From contig NZ_CP010836.1 in the NCBI RefSeq assembly GCF_000935025.1, positions 3,472,001-3,536,000 on the forward strand: a stretch of 64,000 nt of DNA, written 5' to 3'. Below are positions 35,407 through 43,339 of the stretch, one piece after another. The DNA comes from Sphingomonas hengshuiensis. Lineage in GTDB: Bacteria; Pseudomonadota; Alphaproteobacteria; Sphingomonadales; Sphingomonadaceae. The notes under the pieces are model-generated. The model saw nothing but the letters and a program-made list of their open reading frames with translations, ran no database searches and was not told the DNA's origin. The position numbers and the translations under genes are program-made. Numbering within the stretch: position 1 is the stretch's first letter; the number at the start of each line of letters is the position of its first letter.

Positions 35407-37230
35407 TCAGGCGATACAGGCGATTGCGGTGGCGAGCGCTTCTGCATGCTGTTCGCGCGCAGCTGCGCCAGGATGGGTGATGTCGGAGATTGTGGTGGTG
35501 GTGACGCCGTCCGCGCCCGTAGTGCCAGATGTCAAAGACCAGCCAGCCTCACCGCTCTGATGCGCCCAGGTCGAACAAAGGTGTAGGTTAGCATCACCCG
35601 CCGCGCGACGTGTGGTCACGATATCGACAATGGCCGACAGGATCGGCTGCCATTCGAGCCACTCGGTATCGCCCGCCGACGACGCGGGATGGTTGGTCGC
35701 CCACAGAATAATACTCGCCGCAGGCAGCACGCGGCGAATTTCGTCGAGCAAATAGCCATATCCCGACTTCACCTGCGCGAGACTCGCCGCCGCTCCCAAC
35801 TCGGTCTTGTCGTTCATGGCGATGTTGACGACCACCAGATCCGGGTCTGTCAGGCTGAAGCGATCCAGGTAGAAGCGAAGATCAAATCGGTAATTGACGC
35901 CCGAAATCGTTACGATCGGCGTCTGAGCACCAGCGGAGGTGTTCGGGTTGAGGAACGGCTGATAGCCTCGTTTGTCCGTCTTGTTGGCGGCCTGATAGGT
36001 GGCCTCCTGACCGACCGCCAGCACACCCAGGGGCACATCGTTGTCCAATGACGTGCCCAAATAGTCGGAAAACGCCCAGCCCTCGCGCCCCTCGCCCAGG
36101 GGGCCGCCAGTAGCGCTGGAACTGTTGGAGTTCGACCCAACTATCGTGCCGATCCACTGGGGCGCAAAACCCCATGCCGTCAGTAGCGCATTGATGTTGT
36201 AGCCGGTCTGGCGGTTGGTAATGCTATCGCCGATCAAGAGTATTTTTGGCGCTGGCGATCCGGACACCGGCACAGCCTTGACCGAAACGGTGAGAGTCTT
36301 TGTCAGACGTGGGTTACGGTCGCCCAACTTGCGGACCGACAACGTGGCACTCGTGCCGAGCCGGGCGGGATCAAGCATGATTGCTCCATCCCGGGCCGAG
36401 GCCGCAAAGGGCTGCGCGGGTGCCCCTTTCGACGACGCGATCGTGACCTTGGCGGTCTCGACATCAGTGCGGGTCGTAAGAATATTCTCGACGTAGAGCG
36501 GTGTGGGGCGATCGCTCACCAGGTACAATTGCGTCCCGATGACCGGTGTGACGGACGGGGCTGTGTAGACGGGCTCATTGGCTGCCGCATTGATGGCCAC
36601 ATTGCCATCCAGACCGATTTGCAGCGCCACGAAGCCGAGCGGGTTCACGACGCGGAAAAGAGCGTCGTCAATGGCCTTCACTGGTGCTCCGACCAGCCCC
36701 AATGCGCCACCTTCATACGACAAGATCGATCTGCCCAAGGTGGAAAGATCAAATCCCCCATTGGTCGTTCCACGCCACGTACCGCCGGGAAGCACCAGCG
36801 CGCCGTCTGCTGCTACTTCGAACCCGACGAAGCCCAGCGCATTGCGTATCGACAGCATCGCGTCCGACTGGCCGGGGGCATTGAGAGATACGCCGCCCGC
36901 CCGAAACCCTCTCGCATATAGTTCCGCGAACACAAAACCGAGCGCCGTCTTGAACAAGACAAGTGGTTCTTCAGACGTTGCCGTGACGTTGGTCTTATGG
37001 ACCACATCGGCCACTGCCGCCGCCGTTGTCTCCACCTCGACCGCCTTGACTTCCGTAAACATCCGATGCTCTTCAGCTTCGCTTGCCTTCGTTGAGGCAA
37101 TATCCGCCGCACGGGTGGCAGCCGCGACCAGCGGCGCGACAAGTTCGGCTCCCTCCGCCTCGACGGTCGGGCGCACATTTTGCGAATAGACGGTTGCGCC
37201 ATTGCCTGGCTTGATGATGACTGCGGGCAT
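35407..37230 (-). CDS. Tail-fibre protein with C-terminal SGNH/GDSL esterase domain
   Basis: The 607-residue protein begins with a helical N-terminal region. From about residue 325 it carries an SGNH hydrolase: block I ILLIGDSITN (Ser near 332), an Asn-containing block NIAMNDKTE (near 470), and the Asp-His dyad in SDITHPGAAAREQHA (near 585). Such domains on phage fibres deacetylate or de-esterify host surface polysaccharide. It overlaps the upstream gene by one base. Confidence 0.8.
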   Translation of the reverse strand: MPAVIIKPGNGATVYSQNVRPTVEAEGAELVAPLVAAATRAADIASTKASEAEEHRMFTEVKAVEVETTAAAVADVVHKTNVTATSEEPLVLFKTALGFVFAELYARGFRAGGVSLNAPGQSDAMLSIRNALGFVGFEVAADGALVLPGGTWRGTTNGGFDLSTLGRSILSYEGGALGLVGAPVKAIDDALFRVVNPLGFVALQIGLDGNVAINAAANEPVYTAPSVTPVIGTQLYLVSDRPTPLYVENILTTRTDVETAKVTIASSKGAPAQPFAASARDGAIMLDPARLGTSATLSVRKLGDRNPRLTKTLTVSVKAVPVSGSPAPKILLIGDSITNRQTGYNINALLTAWGFAPQWIGTIVGSNSNSSSATGGPLGEGREGWAFSDYLGTSLDNDVPLGVLAVGQEATYQAANKTDKRGYQPFLNPNTSAGAQTPIVTISGVNYRFDLRFYLDRFSLTDPDLVVVNIAMNDKTELGAAASLAQVKSGYGYLLDEIRRVLPAASIILWATNHPASSAGDTEWLEWQPILSAIVDIVTTRRAAGDANLHLCSTWAHQSGEAGWSLTSGTTGADGVTTTTISDITHPGAAAREQHAEALATAIACIA

Positions 37231-37622
37231 TACAGGGTGACGCCCGCGCTGACGATCGCACGGCCCCGCAGGCGTCGGCGCTTGGCGTCCGCAACCTTGG
37301 TAACATGCATATCGTAGAACATCGGGACGTCGCCCCCCGGCTCGGCTGCAAACGGAAGCGCCTCGATCGTCTCCTCGTCGATCTGGAGTTGGACGTGGGA
37401 GGTCGGAACACCCTCGCTCCAGGTGACGGTGCAGGAGATTCCCTCGTTCCCCGCCGCTGCGTTCTCGAGGGAAATGGGCGCCGGCCCGGTCGAGTCCTTC
37501 TGGAAGCGAAGCTGCATCTTGAAGGCCGCTCCGGTAAAATCCTCGGCGTAGAAATCGATCGTATCGGGGACAAAGGGCGTCCCGCGCTCGATCGGCGGCA
37601 GGTCCCAGACGGCTGCGGTCAT
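37230..37622 (-). CDS. Hypothetical phage tail protein, 130 residues
   Basis: The protein begins MTAAVWDLPPIERGTPFVPD and has a beta-rich middle (FKMQLRFQKDSTGPAPISLE, HVQLQIDEETIEAL). This resembles small phage proteins that precede fibre subunits. The function is unknown; context suggests baseplate or fibre attachment. Confidence 0.65.
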   Translation of the reverse strand: MTAAVWDLPPIERGTPFVPDTIDFYAEDFTGAAFKMQLRFQKDSTGPAPISLENAAAGNEGISCTVTWSEGVPTSHVQLQIDEETIEALPFAAEPGGDVPMFYDMHVTKVADAKRRRLRGRAIVSAGVTL

Positions 37623-37642
37623 GTGCGACTCCCGGCTTTGTT

Positions 37643-38203
37643 TCAGAGTTGCGCGGCGGCAAGCACCGCGCGCTTGGCGGCGGCGGTCTCTGCGGCCCGT
37701 ATTTGCGTGGTCACGACCTGGAGCGCGGCCTCGATCGCGGCAATCGCCGCGTCCGCCGCCGCAACCCCGGATGCGAAGCGCGTGATCGCGTCATCGATGA
37801 CGCCCTCCCCGCGCGCGCTGGCTTCGGCCCAGGCGAAGGGAAACGCGCTCGCGATATCCTCCGCCGACATCGCGGCGGCCTCCCCCAGGCGCCATGCTGC
37901 GACCTCGCCGCGCTTGGCTGCATAGATCTCGGCCTTGCCCTGCGTCAGATAGGCCGCGACCGCCGCAGCGGCGCGCTGACGCACCGCATCGAGCAGCAGC
38001 GCCTCGACCTTCTCTGGATCGTCCACCCAACGCCGCGCCGCAGCGTCCCAGCTCTGCACCGCCGGATCGCCGCGCGCGGCGAGCGCAGTCGCAGTATGGA
38101 CCCCGCTTTCCCAGGCGAAGCCGTGGAAGCGCGGATGCGTCGGGCTATCGAACTGGCGGACCAACTCGCCCGTCTCGGCGATGGTGATTGCCCAGACGGT
38201 CAT
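37643..38203 (-). CDS. Tail-fibre assembly-like protein, 186 residues
   Basis: The N-terminal part (WAITIAETGELVRQFDSPTH) and a Trp-containing DUF4376-like C-terminal helical region (AAWRLGEAAAMSAEDIASAF) fit small proteins adjacent to fibre genes. The C-terminal half is Ala-rich coiled helix. It overlaps the tip gene by four bases. The role is inferred from position. Confidence 0.6.
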   Translation of the reverse strand: MTVWAITIAETGELVRQFDSPTHPRFHGFAWESGVHTATALAARGDPAVQSWDAAARRWVDDPEKVEALLLDAVRQRAAAAVAAYLTQGKAEIYAAKRGEVAAWRLGEAAAMSAEDIASAFPFAWAEASARGEGVIDDAITRFASGVAAADAAIAAIEAALQVVTTQIRAAETAAAKRAVLAAAQL

Positions 38204-41200
38204 GGCTGCCGCACCGTGATCGTGCCGGCGATGGTCTCGCCGGTCGAAGTGCCCGCATACTTCCGCAGAAGAAAACCAACCTCATAAGCCGCGCCTGCAG
38301 TCAGGCCGGTGGCAGTGCGATCGAGCGAAATCGAACCATAGCCCGGCGAACTGAAGAGGCCGGTGGCAGTCGGGCCGAGGGCCTCCGTGCCAAGGTCGCT
38401 CCAAGCGCCGCCCGAACCTGCCGAACGAAACGCGGCCTTCGCAGCGGGGCGGAAGCTGCGCGGGCCGCTGGTCGCCTCGACATAATACTCGCCGAACAGA
38501 AGCGCTCGAATCTCCCCCGACGCGCTTGCAGCGACAGTCAGGACCGGCGTATCGGGCGATGATCCGTAGCTGCTCCCCGTGACGAAGGCGTCGTAGTCGG
38601 TCGAAAGCGCACTGCTTGTAGCGGGCGGCGTCGCATCCCGAGGTCGCACGATCTGGATACGTAGCGGCGCCAGGTCGGCACCCCCGACGGACACCAGCAC
38701 ATCCACGAAACCCTCGGTATCGGCGACGCTGATCGTGATCGCACCGGAGGCATAGCTGGCGGTGATCGCGTCCGACGAGGGCGTGAGCGTCACCGACGCC
38801 GAGCCCGTGACGGTGGCGGGGCCTTGCGTCACGCTCAGCCCGACCAGGCGGGGCAGCGCCCCGGCCTTGGTCACGCCGGCCGAGTCCGCCGACACCGAAA
38901 CCACGCTGGTGGTCAGCGCCGCGACGATCGCGTCGGCACCCTTGATCAGCGACCAGCTATAGTCCGCGGGGTTGGTCGAGTCCGCGAGAGTGTTGTCGCT
39001 GTAGACGCCGATATAGGTCCGCCCGGTCGGGTCGGAGAGGTGAAATCCAACCGACCCGTCGACGGCGTTGGAATAGGCGAAGTGGACGAAGCCATCGGCA
39101 CCGGGAATGCCGTTTGCACCGTCCGCGCCCTTGATCAGCGACCAGGTGTAATCACCGGGAGTCGTGCTGTCGGCGACGACATTATCGACGAGCACACCGA
39201 TATGCGTTCGCCCGCCGGGCGCGCCGATGGTGAAATCGACGCTGCCGTCTGCCGCATTCGCATAGGCCACGTGGAAGTATTGGCTGACGCCGTCCGCGCC
39301 CGGCGGTCCCGGCAGCCCGTCCGTGCCGTCCAGCCCGTCTGATCCGCGGATCAGCGACCAGCTATAGTCCGCAGGATTGGTCGAATCCGCGAGAATATTA
39401 TCGCTGTAAACGCCGATATAGCCCCGCCCCACCGGATCGGAGAGGTGGAAGTCCGCCGAGCCGTCTGCTGCGTTGGAATAGGCGAAATGGACATAGCCGT
39501 TCGCGCCTGGTGTCCCGTTCGCGCCATCCGCGCCCTTGATCAGCGACCAGGTGTAATCGCCGGGGATGGTGCTGTCGGCGACGACATTGTCGACGAGCAC
39601 TCCGATATACGTTCGCGATCCGGCCCCGCCGATCGTGAAATCGACGCTGCCGTCTGCCGCATTCGAATAGGCGACGTGGAAATAAGGGCTGACGCCATCC
39701 GCGCCCGGCGGTCCCGGAAGCCCGTTGGTGCCGTCCAGCCCGTCGCGCCCGGGTCGCCCGGTGATCGCGGCGCGATAGTCGGCGATCGCGCCGTTCGCAT
39801 CGACCCAGGCGGTGCGGTACGCCGCTGGATCGATGCCGCTGTGATGCTCGGTATCGTCCCAAGCCGGATCGAGCGTTGCGAGATAGGCAGTCAGCGCCGC
39901 GACCTTCGTCGCCGCCACGCCGCGCGCCGGCGTGATGTCGGATGGCGAGCCCAGCGCGACATAGCGCGCATCGAGCGCCATGCGCTCTGCGAGCAACGCC
40001 TGATAGGCGATGATGACCTGTGGCTTTTCGCCCCGGCTGAGCACGCCGTCGGACGCGACCAGCTCGATCGCATCGTCGATGTCGCCGATCGCGCGGATCA
40101 GCGGGTTGTTGCGGTTGTCATAGACGGTCGGCGGCGCCGCCTGGACCGTGGCCACGTCGCCGCTGTCCCATTGATAGATCAGCGCGCTCTCTTCGCGCAG
40201 CACCACCTGGCACGGGTTGGAGCGCGGATCGATCTCGACCACGCGGAACAGCTTCCGCACGAAACTGAGCGGTGCGAAGGTGAACGGGACGACGTCGCCG
40301 ACGCGATACTTCCACGCCGTCATGTCGAATGGCGCCGAGAACAGTCCGCCGAACTGCTTCCTCTGCAGGGTCTGGCTGGCGCAGCGATAAGCCTGGCTCG
40401 GGCTTTCGACGAAGCCCAGGTCGAACGGCAGCGGTCGGTCGATCCCGTCCACGCTGGCGATCGCCGGCGTCGGATAGTCGATCAGCTGGTACAGCGAGGC
40501 GTCCGAGGGATCGACATATTTGCCGCGCACCGTGTTCGGCACCTGGTCGGGCGCCGGATACGGGTCCCAGGTGAACGCCCCCACGACATCGTCGTCGTTG
40601 AGCCCGTCGTCGGTCGCGGCCGACGCCAGGTCGTTGTGCGCGATCGCAATCCCGATCTTCCCGCCATCGTCGGTCAACCGCGCGCAACAACCCGCGCACA
40701 TCATGTCCAGGCGGGTGCGCGGATTGTCGCCTTCAGAAAGCACCCCGGCGCCGCGAAAGCGCGGCTCGGTGCCGCCCGCCGATCGCGCGACCGCCTCGTC
40801 CGCAAGATTGGCGGCGACGAGGAACGACGGCAGGTCGATCTTGCGCACCGGCAGGCCCGACCCGACCGCCAGCTTCCACTGCCCCGTCACCGGGTTCTGC
40901 ATTCGCCAGCCGAGCAGTTCGCGCAGGATCTGGAGCGGCAAATTCTCGCCGATCTCGGCGCCGTCATCGGTGACATAGCGCCAGGTCGACTGGTCGTCGG
41001 CGCGCATCGGCCCGGAGCCGCCAGGCACGGTGCTGTCCCGGCGCGGATCGTAGAGCGGGCTGCCCTTGCCCACGATCGTGACCCGGCTCGGCAGGCCGCT
41101 GGAAAACGGGCTTTCCGCCTTCTTCGAATTGCCCGTGACCTTGAATTCGAGATGCGCATAGGCGCACCCAGTCAGGCGGTGCGCGCTGTTCCATGTCCCC

Positions 41201-41727
41201 GCGGGGGAGACGCTGACAATGGTGCCCGGCGCCCCTTCGGTGACGATCTGGCGGACCCAGAAATAGCCTGCATATTTGCCCTGCGTCCCGCCGGTCGCGG
41301 TCCAGGCGAGCTCGTCGTTGAACCAGATTGCATCGACGCTGGTGATGCGGTGGCTGGCCAGCGCCACGATCCAGGCGCAGCGCTCCTGGTCGGTGCCGAA
41401 CCATTCCTCATATCGGATGTCGACGGGCATCGCCGTCGATCCCATCACCGACTTGCGGTACGCCCGCGGATCGATGCTGGCGGTCAGACGATCCGTCTGC
41501 GACGCCGGAACCTGCGGCGACTTTTCGAGCAGGCTGCCCGCGGCGATCAGCGCGGTCGAAGCAAGGAACAGCGTGCTGGCTGAGACACCGAGGAAGCCGG
41601 TGACCATCGTCGCAGCGCCCGCCAGCCCGACGCCGGCGGTGCCGATCGCGATCGCGGCACCCACGCCCGTCGCGATCAGCGCCGCCCCGGCGACGACCAG
41701 GCCAACGGTTTTGAGTGCCTTTGCCAT
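38200..41727 (-). CDS. Tail tip / host-specificity protein (gpJ-like) with collagen-like modules
   Basis: The 1175-residue protein has a hydrophobic N-terminus (VGLVVAGAALIATGVGAAIA). A tip-attachment-like region follows (NPRTRLDMMCAGCCARLTDD, VNGIDRP-like stretches, CQVVLREESALIYQWDSGD). Four alternating modules with GLDGTNGLPGPPGADG collagen-type Gly-x-y stretches come next, then a C-terminal Ig/beta region (SASVTLTPSSDAITASYASG). It is the last large tail gene before the fibre module, and likely the receptor-binding tip. Confidence 0.8.
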   Translation of the reverse strand: MAKALKTVGLVVAGAALIATGVGAAIAIGTAGVGLAGAATMVTGFLGVSASTLFLASTALIAAGSLLEKSPQVPASQTDRLTASIDPRAYRKSVMGSTAMPVDIRYEEWFGTDQERCAWIVALASHRITSVDAIWFNDELAWTATGGTQGKYAGYFWVRQIVTEGAPGTIVSVSPAGTWNSAHRLTGCAYAHLEFKVTGNSKKAESPFSSGLPSRVTIVGKGSPLYDPRRDSTVPGGSGPMRADDQSTWRYVTDDGAEIGENLPLQILRELLGWRMQNPVTGQWKLAVGSGLPVRKIDLPSFLVAANLADEAVARSAGGTEPRFRGAGVLSEGDNPRTRLDMMCAGCCARLTDDGGKIGIAIAHNDLASAATDDGLNDDDVVGAFTWDPYPAPDQVPNTVRGKYVDPSDASLYQLIDYPTPAIASVDGIDRPLPFDLGFVESPSQAYRCASQTLQRKQFGGLFSAPFDMTAWKYRVGDVVPFTFAPLSFVRKLFRVVEIDPRSNPCQVVLREESALIYQWDSGDVATVQAAPPTVYDNRNNPLIRAIGDIDDAIELVASDGVLSRGEKPQVIIAYQALLAERMALDARYVALGSPSDITPARGVAATKVAALTAYLATLDPAWDDTEHHSGIDPAAYRTAWVDANGAIADYRAAITGRPGRDGLDGTNGLPGPPGADGVSPYFHVAYSNAADGSVDFTIGGAGSRTYIGVLVDNVVADSTIPGDYTWSLIKGADGANGTPGANGYVHFAYSNAADGSADFHLSDPVGRGYIGVYSDNILADSTNPADYSWSLIRGSDGLDGTDGLPGPPGADGVSQYFHVAYANAADGSVDFTIGAPGGRTHIGVLVDNVVADSTTPGDYTWSLIKGADGANGIPGADGFVHFAYSNAVDGSVGFHLSDPTGRTYIGVYSDNTLADSTNPADYSWSLIKGADAIVAALTTSVVSVSADSAGVTKAGALPRLVGLSVTQGPATVTGSASVTLTPSSDAITASYASGAITISVADTEGFVDVLVSVGGADLAPLRIQIVRPRDATPPATSSALSTDYDAFVTGSSYGSSPDTPVLTVAASASGEIRALLFGEYYVEATSGPRSFRPAAKAAFRSAGSGGAWSDLGTEALGPTATGLFSSPGYGSISLDRTATGLTAGAAYEVGFLLRKYAGTSTGETIAGTITVRQP
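38935..39735. repeat. Four tandem coding modules in the tip gene
   Basis: Two kinds of module alternate: FHVAY-NAADGSVDFTIG...GVLVDNVVADST and VHFAYSNAADGS-FHLSDP...YSDNTLADST, each ending YTWSLIKGADG or YSWSLIKGAD. They are about 55-65 residues long and share stretches of near-identical DNA. Confidence 0.8.
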
Positions 41728-41730
41728 CGA

Positions 41731-42153
41731 TCAGCCCGCGAACGGCACGCGCCAGGCGATGGGATCGACCCAGCGCGCACGATCGATCCGGACCAGCCCC
41801 TCGCGCGCGCCCTCGCTGCCCACCGCGACCAGGAACCGGCCCAGGCAGATACCGAGCAGCCCCGACGACATCACGATGTCGCCGCGCTGCGCCAGCCCCG
41901 CCCCGATCCGCGCGAACTTGGCATCGACCGACGCTTCCAGCGTGCCGGCACCGATGCGGCGCAGCGCGCGCACGGAGCCCCGCGCGGTCCGGTAGCGGCC
42001 CCGATATTCGGCCATCGCGTCGACGCCGGTCATCGCCTCGACGGCGCCGAAGGTGAAAGCGCAGCAATCATGGCGCCCCCATTCGAAAGGGCGCGCGCGA
42101 AGGGGTTCGAGATACGCGGCAAGCCGCGCCTCCCAGTCGGGCAGTCGTTGCAT
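41731..42153 (-). CDS. NlpC/P60-like (DUF6950) tail protein
   Basis: The 140-residue protein contains FEWGRHDCCAFTFGAVEAMT, the Cys-containing DUF6950 motif. ERGDIV-like residues appear (AQRGDIVMSS), as in GTA/phage peptidoglycan-degrading cell-wall peptidases. It lies between distal tail and tip genes as in gene-transfer-agent and lambdoid order. Peptidase activity is an inference. Confidence 0.8.
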   Translation of the reverse strand: MQRLPDWEARLAAYLEPLRARPFEWGRHDCCAFTFGAVEAMTGVDAMAEYRGRYRTARGSVRALRRIGAGTLEASVDAKFARIGAGLAQRGDIVMSSGLLGICLGRFLVAVGSEGAREGLVRIDRARWVDPIAWRVPFAG

Positions 42154-42158
42154 GGGGG

Positions 42159-42746
42159 TCAGCTCCGCTGGGAGGCGCCGTTGGCGATGGCGATCGCCAG
42201 CTCCGCGCTGAGATCGCCCGGGTCGAAGCTCGCCTGGTCGAGATAGGTTCGGCCGGAAGCCTGCGTGAAAAAGCCGAGATAGGTTTCGACCTCGAGCCGG
42301 ACGATCTGGCCATCCTGGTCGCCGCTGATCTTCGGCACGCTCATGTATCCGGTGTAGTAGCTCCAGGCGGCGCCGATCGGCGCCAGCGTGGCGGGATCGC
42401 GCATCATCTTCCACAGCCGCGCGTCGCGGCCCTGGAAGTTCGCGCGATCGCCGAGTTCGGTCATCGTCAAATCGTCGATGCCGGCAAGTCCCGACAGGGT
42501 CAGCGTGACGGTGTCCGTGCCCGTTTCCTTCGCCTTCACCGGGCCGACATCGACGATACGGGAGTCGACCGCGCTGAAGGTGTGGCCGTCCAAGTCCGGG
42601 TCGCCCGTCCCGGCAAAGGTGACCGGATAGGGGGAATCGGTGACGCGGATCGGCCCCTCGAGCAGATCGAGGAACACGAAATTGCATTCGCGGCGCACGT
42701 CGGCGCCGATCGCCGCCCGCGCCGCGCTATCGGGACGCGAGGCCAT
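42159..42746 (-). CDS. Distal tail protein, DUF2163-like
   Basis: The 195-residue protein starts RPDSAARAAIGADVRRECNF and includes YYTGYMSVPKISGDQDGQIV, a pattern of DUF2163/BR0599 proteins of GTA-type tails. It overlaps its upstream neighbour by one base and is probably part of the tail hub. Confidence 0.7.
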   Translation of the reverse strand: MASRPDSAARAAIGADVRRECNFVFLDLLEGPIRVTDSPYPVTFAGTGDPDLDGHTFSAVDSRIVDVGPVKAKETGTDTVTLTLSGLAGIDDLTMTELGDRANFQGRDARLWKMMRDPATLAPIGAAWSYYTGYMSVPKISGDQDGQIVRLEVETYLGFFTQASGRTYLDQASFDPGDLSAELAIAIANGASQRS

Positions 42747-43339
42747 CAGAACGACTCCTCACAGGCGAAGGAAATCGAGTAGCGCTGGTTCTTGCCGGCG
42801 ATCCATTTCCCGTCGTCGGTCGCCAGCGACATCACGCCGAACGGGCGCCGCGTCTCGATCGCGGCGCCATCGATCGACGGCACCCGCAGATACGCGACAA
42901 AATTAAGCACCGCGCGTCCGGTGGCGTCGGCAATCGCGGGCTCGGTGAGCTCGAGCAGCTGGTCGGCGACGGTGACCAGGCACCCCTCGCCGAGGCGGAG
43001 CCGGGGATACCAGCCCCGCGTGGCCAAGCTGAAGCCCTGCTGCCCCGATCCGTCAACGACCACCGACTGCGCGATCGCGTGCTGGTCGTTCTCGACCGCG
43101 ATCAGGCGAAAGCTGTTCGCACGCCCGTTCAGCTTCCCGAAAAAGGCGCGCCAGGGCCGCACATTGGCCTCGCCGCGGATCTCGGGCAGTTCCACCGAGG
43201 CGGTCCAGCGCGGCGCCTTCGACAGGATTGTCACGCGCCGGCGGCTCGTGATCTCCGATCGATTGACCTGGGTCGGCTGCGGCAAATTCCATTCGACCTT
43301 CGCCGGGATCGGCGCCGCGGGCATCGTGATCATCGTCAT
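42746..43339 (-). CDS. Distal tail/hub protein, 197 residues
   Basis: The protein opens MTMITMPAAPIPAKVEWNLP and contains RANSFRLIAVENDQHAIAQS and a C-terminal YSISFACEESF. Such proteins between the tape measure and the NlpC-like gene form the distal tail ring in siphophages and GTAs. It overlaps the tape measure stop by four bases. Confidence 0.6.
   Translation of the reverse strand: MTMITMPAAPIPAKVEWNLPQPTQVNRSEITSRRRVTILSKAPRWTASVELPEIRGEANVRPWRAFFGKLNGRANSFRLIAVENDQHAIAQSVVVDGSGQQGFSLATRGWYPRLRLGEGCLVTVADQLLELTEPAIADATGRAVLNFVAYLRVPSIDGAAIETRRPFGVMSLATDDGKWIAGKNQRYSISFACEESF

Noticed and set aside
38935-39735. CRISPR-like array
   Set aside because: The repeats are in-frame protein modules of about 55-65 residues, not short repeats with unique spacers.
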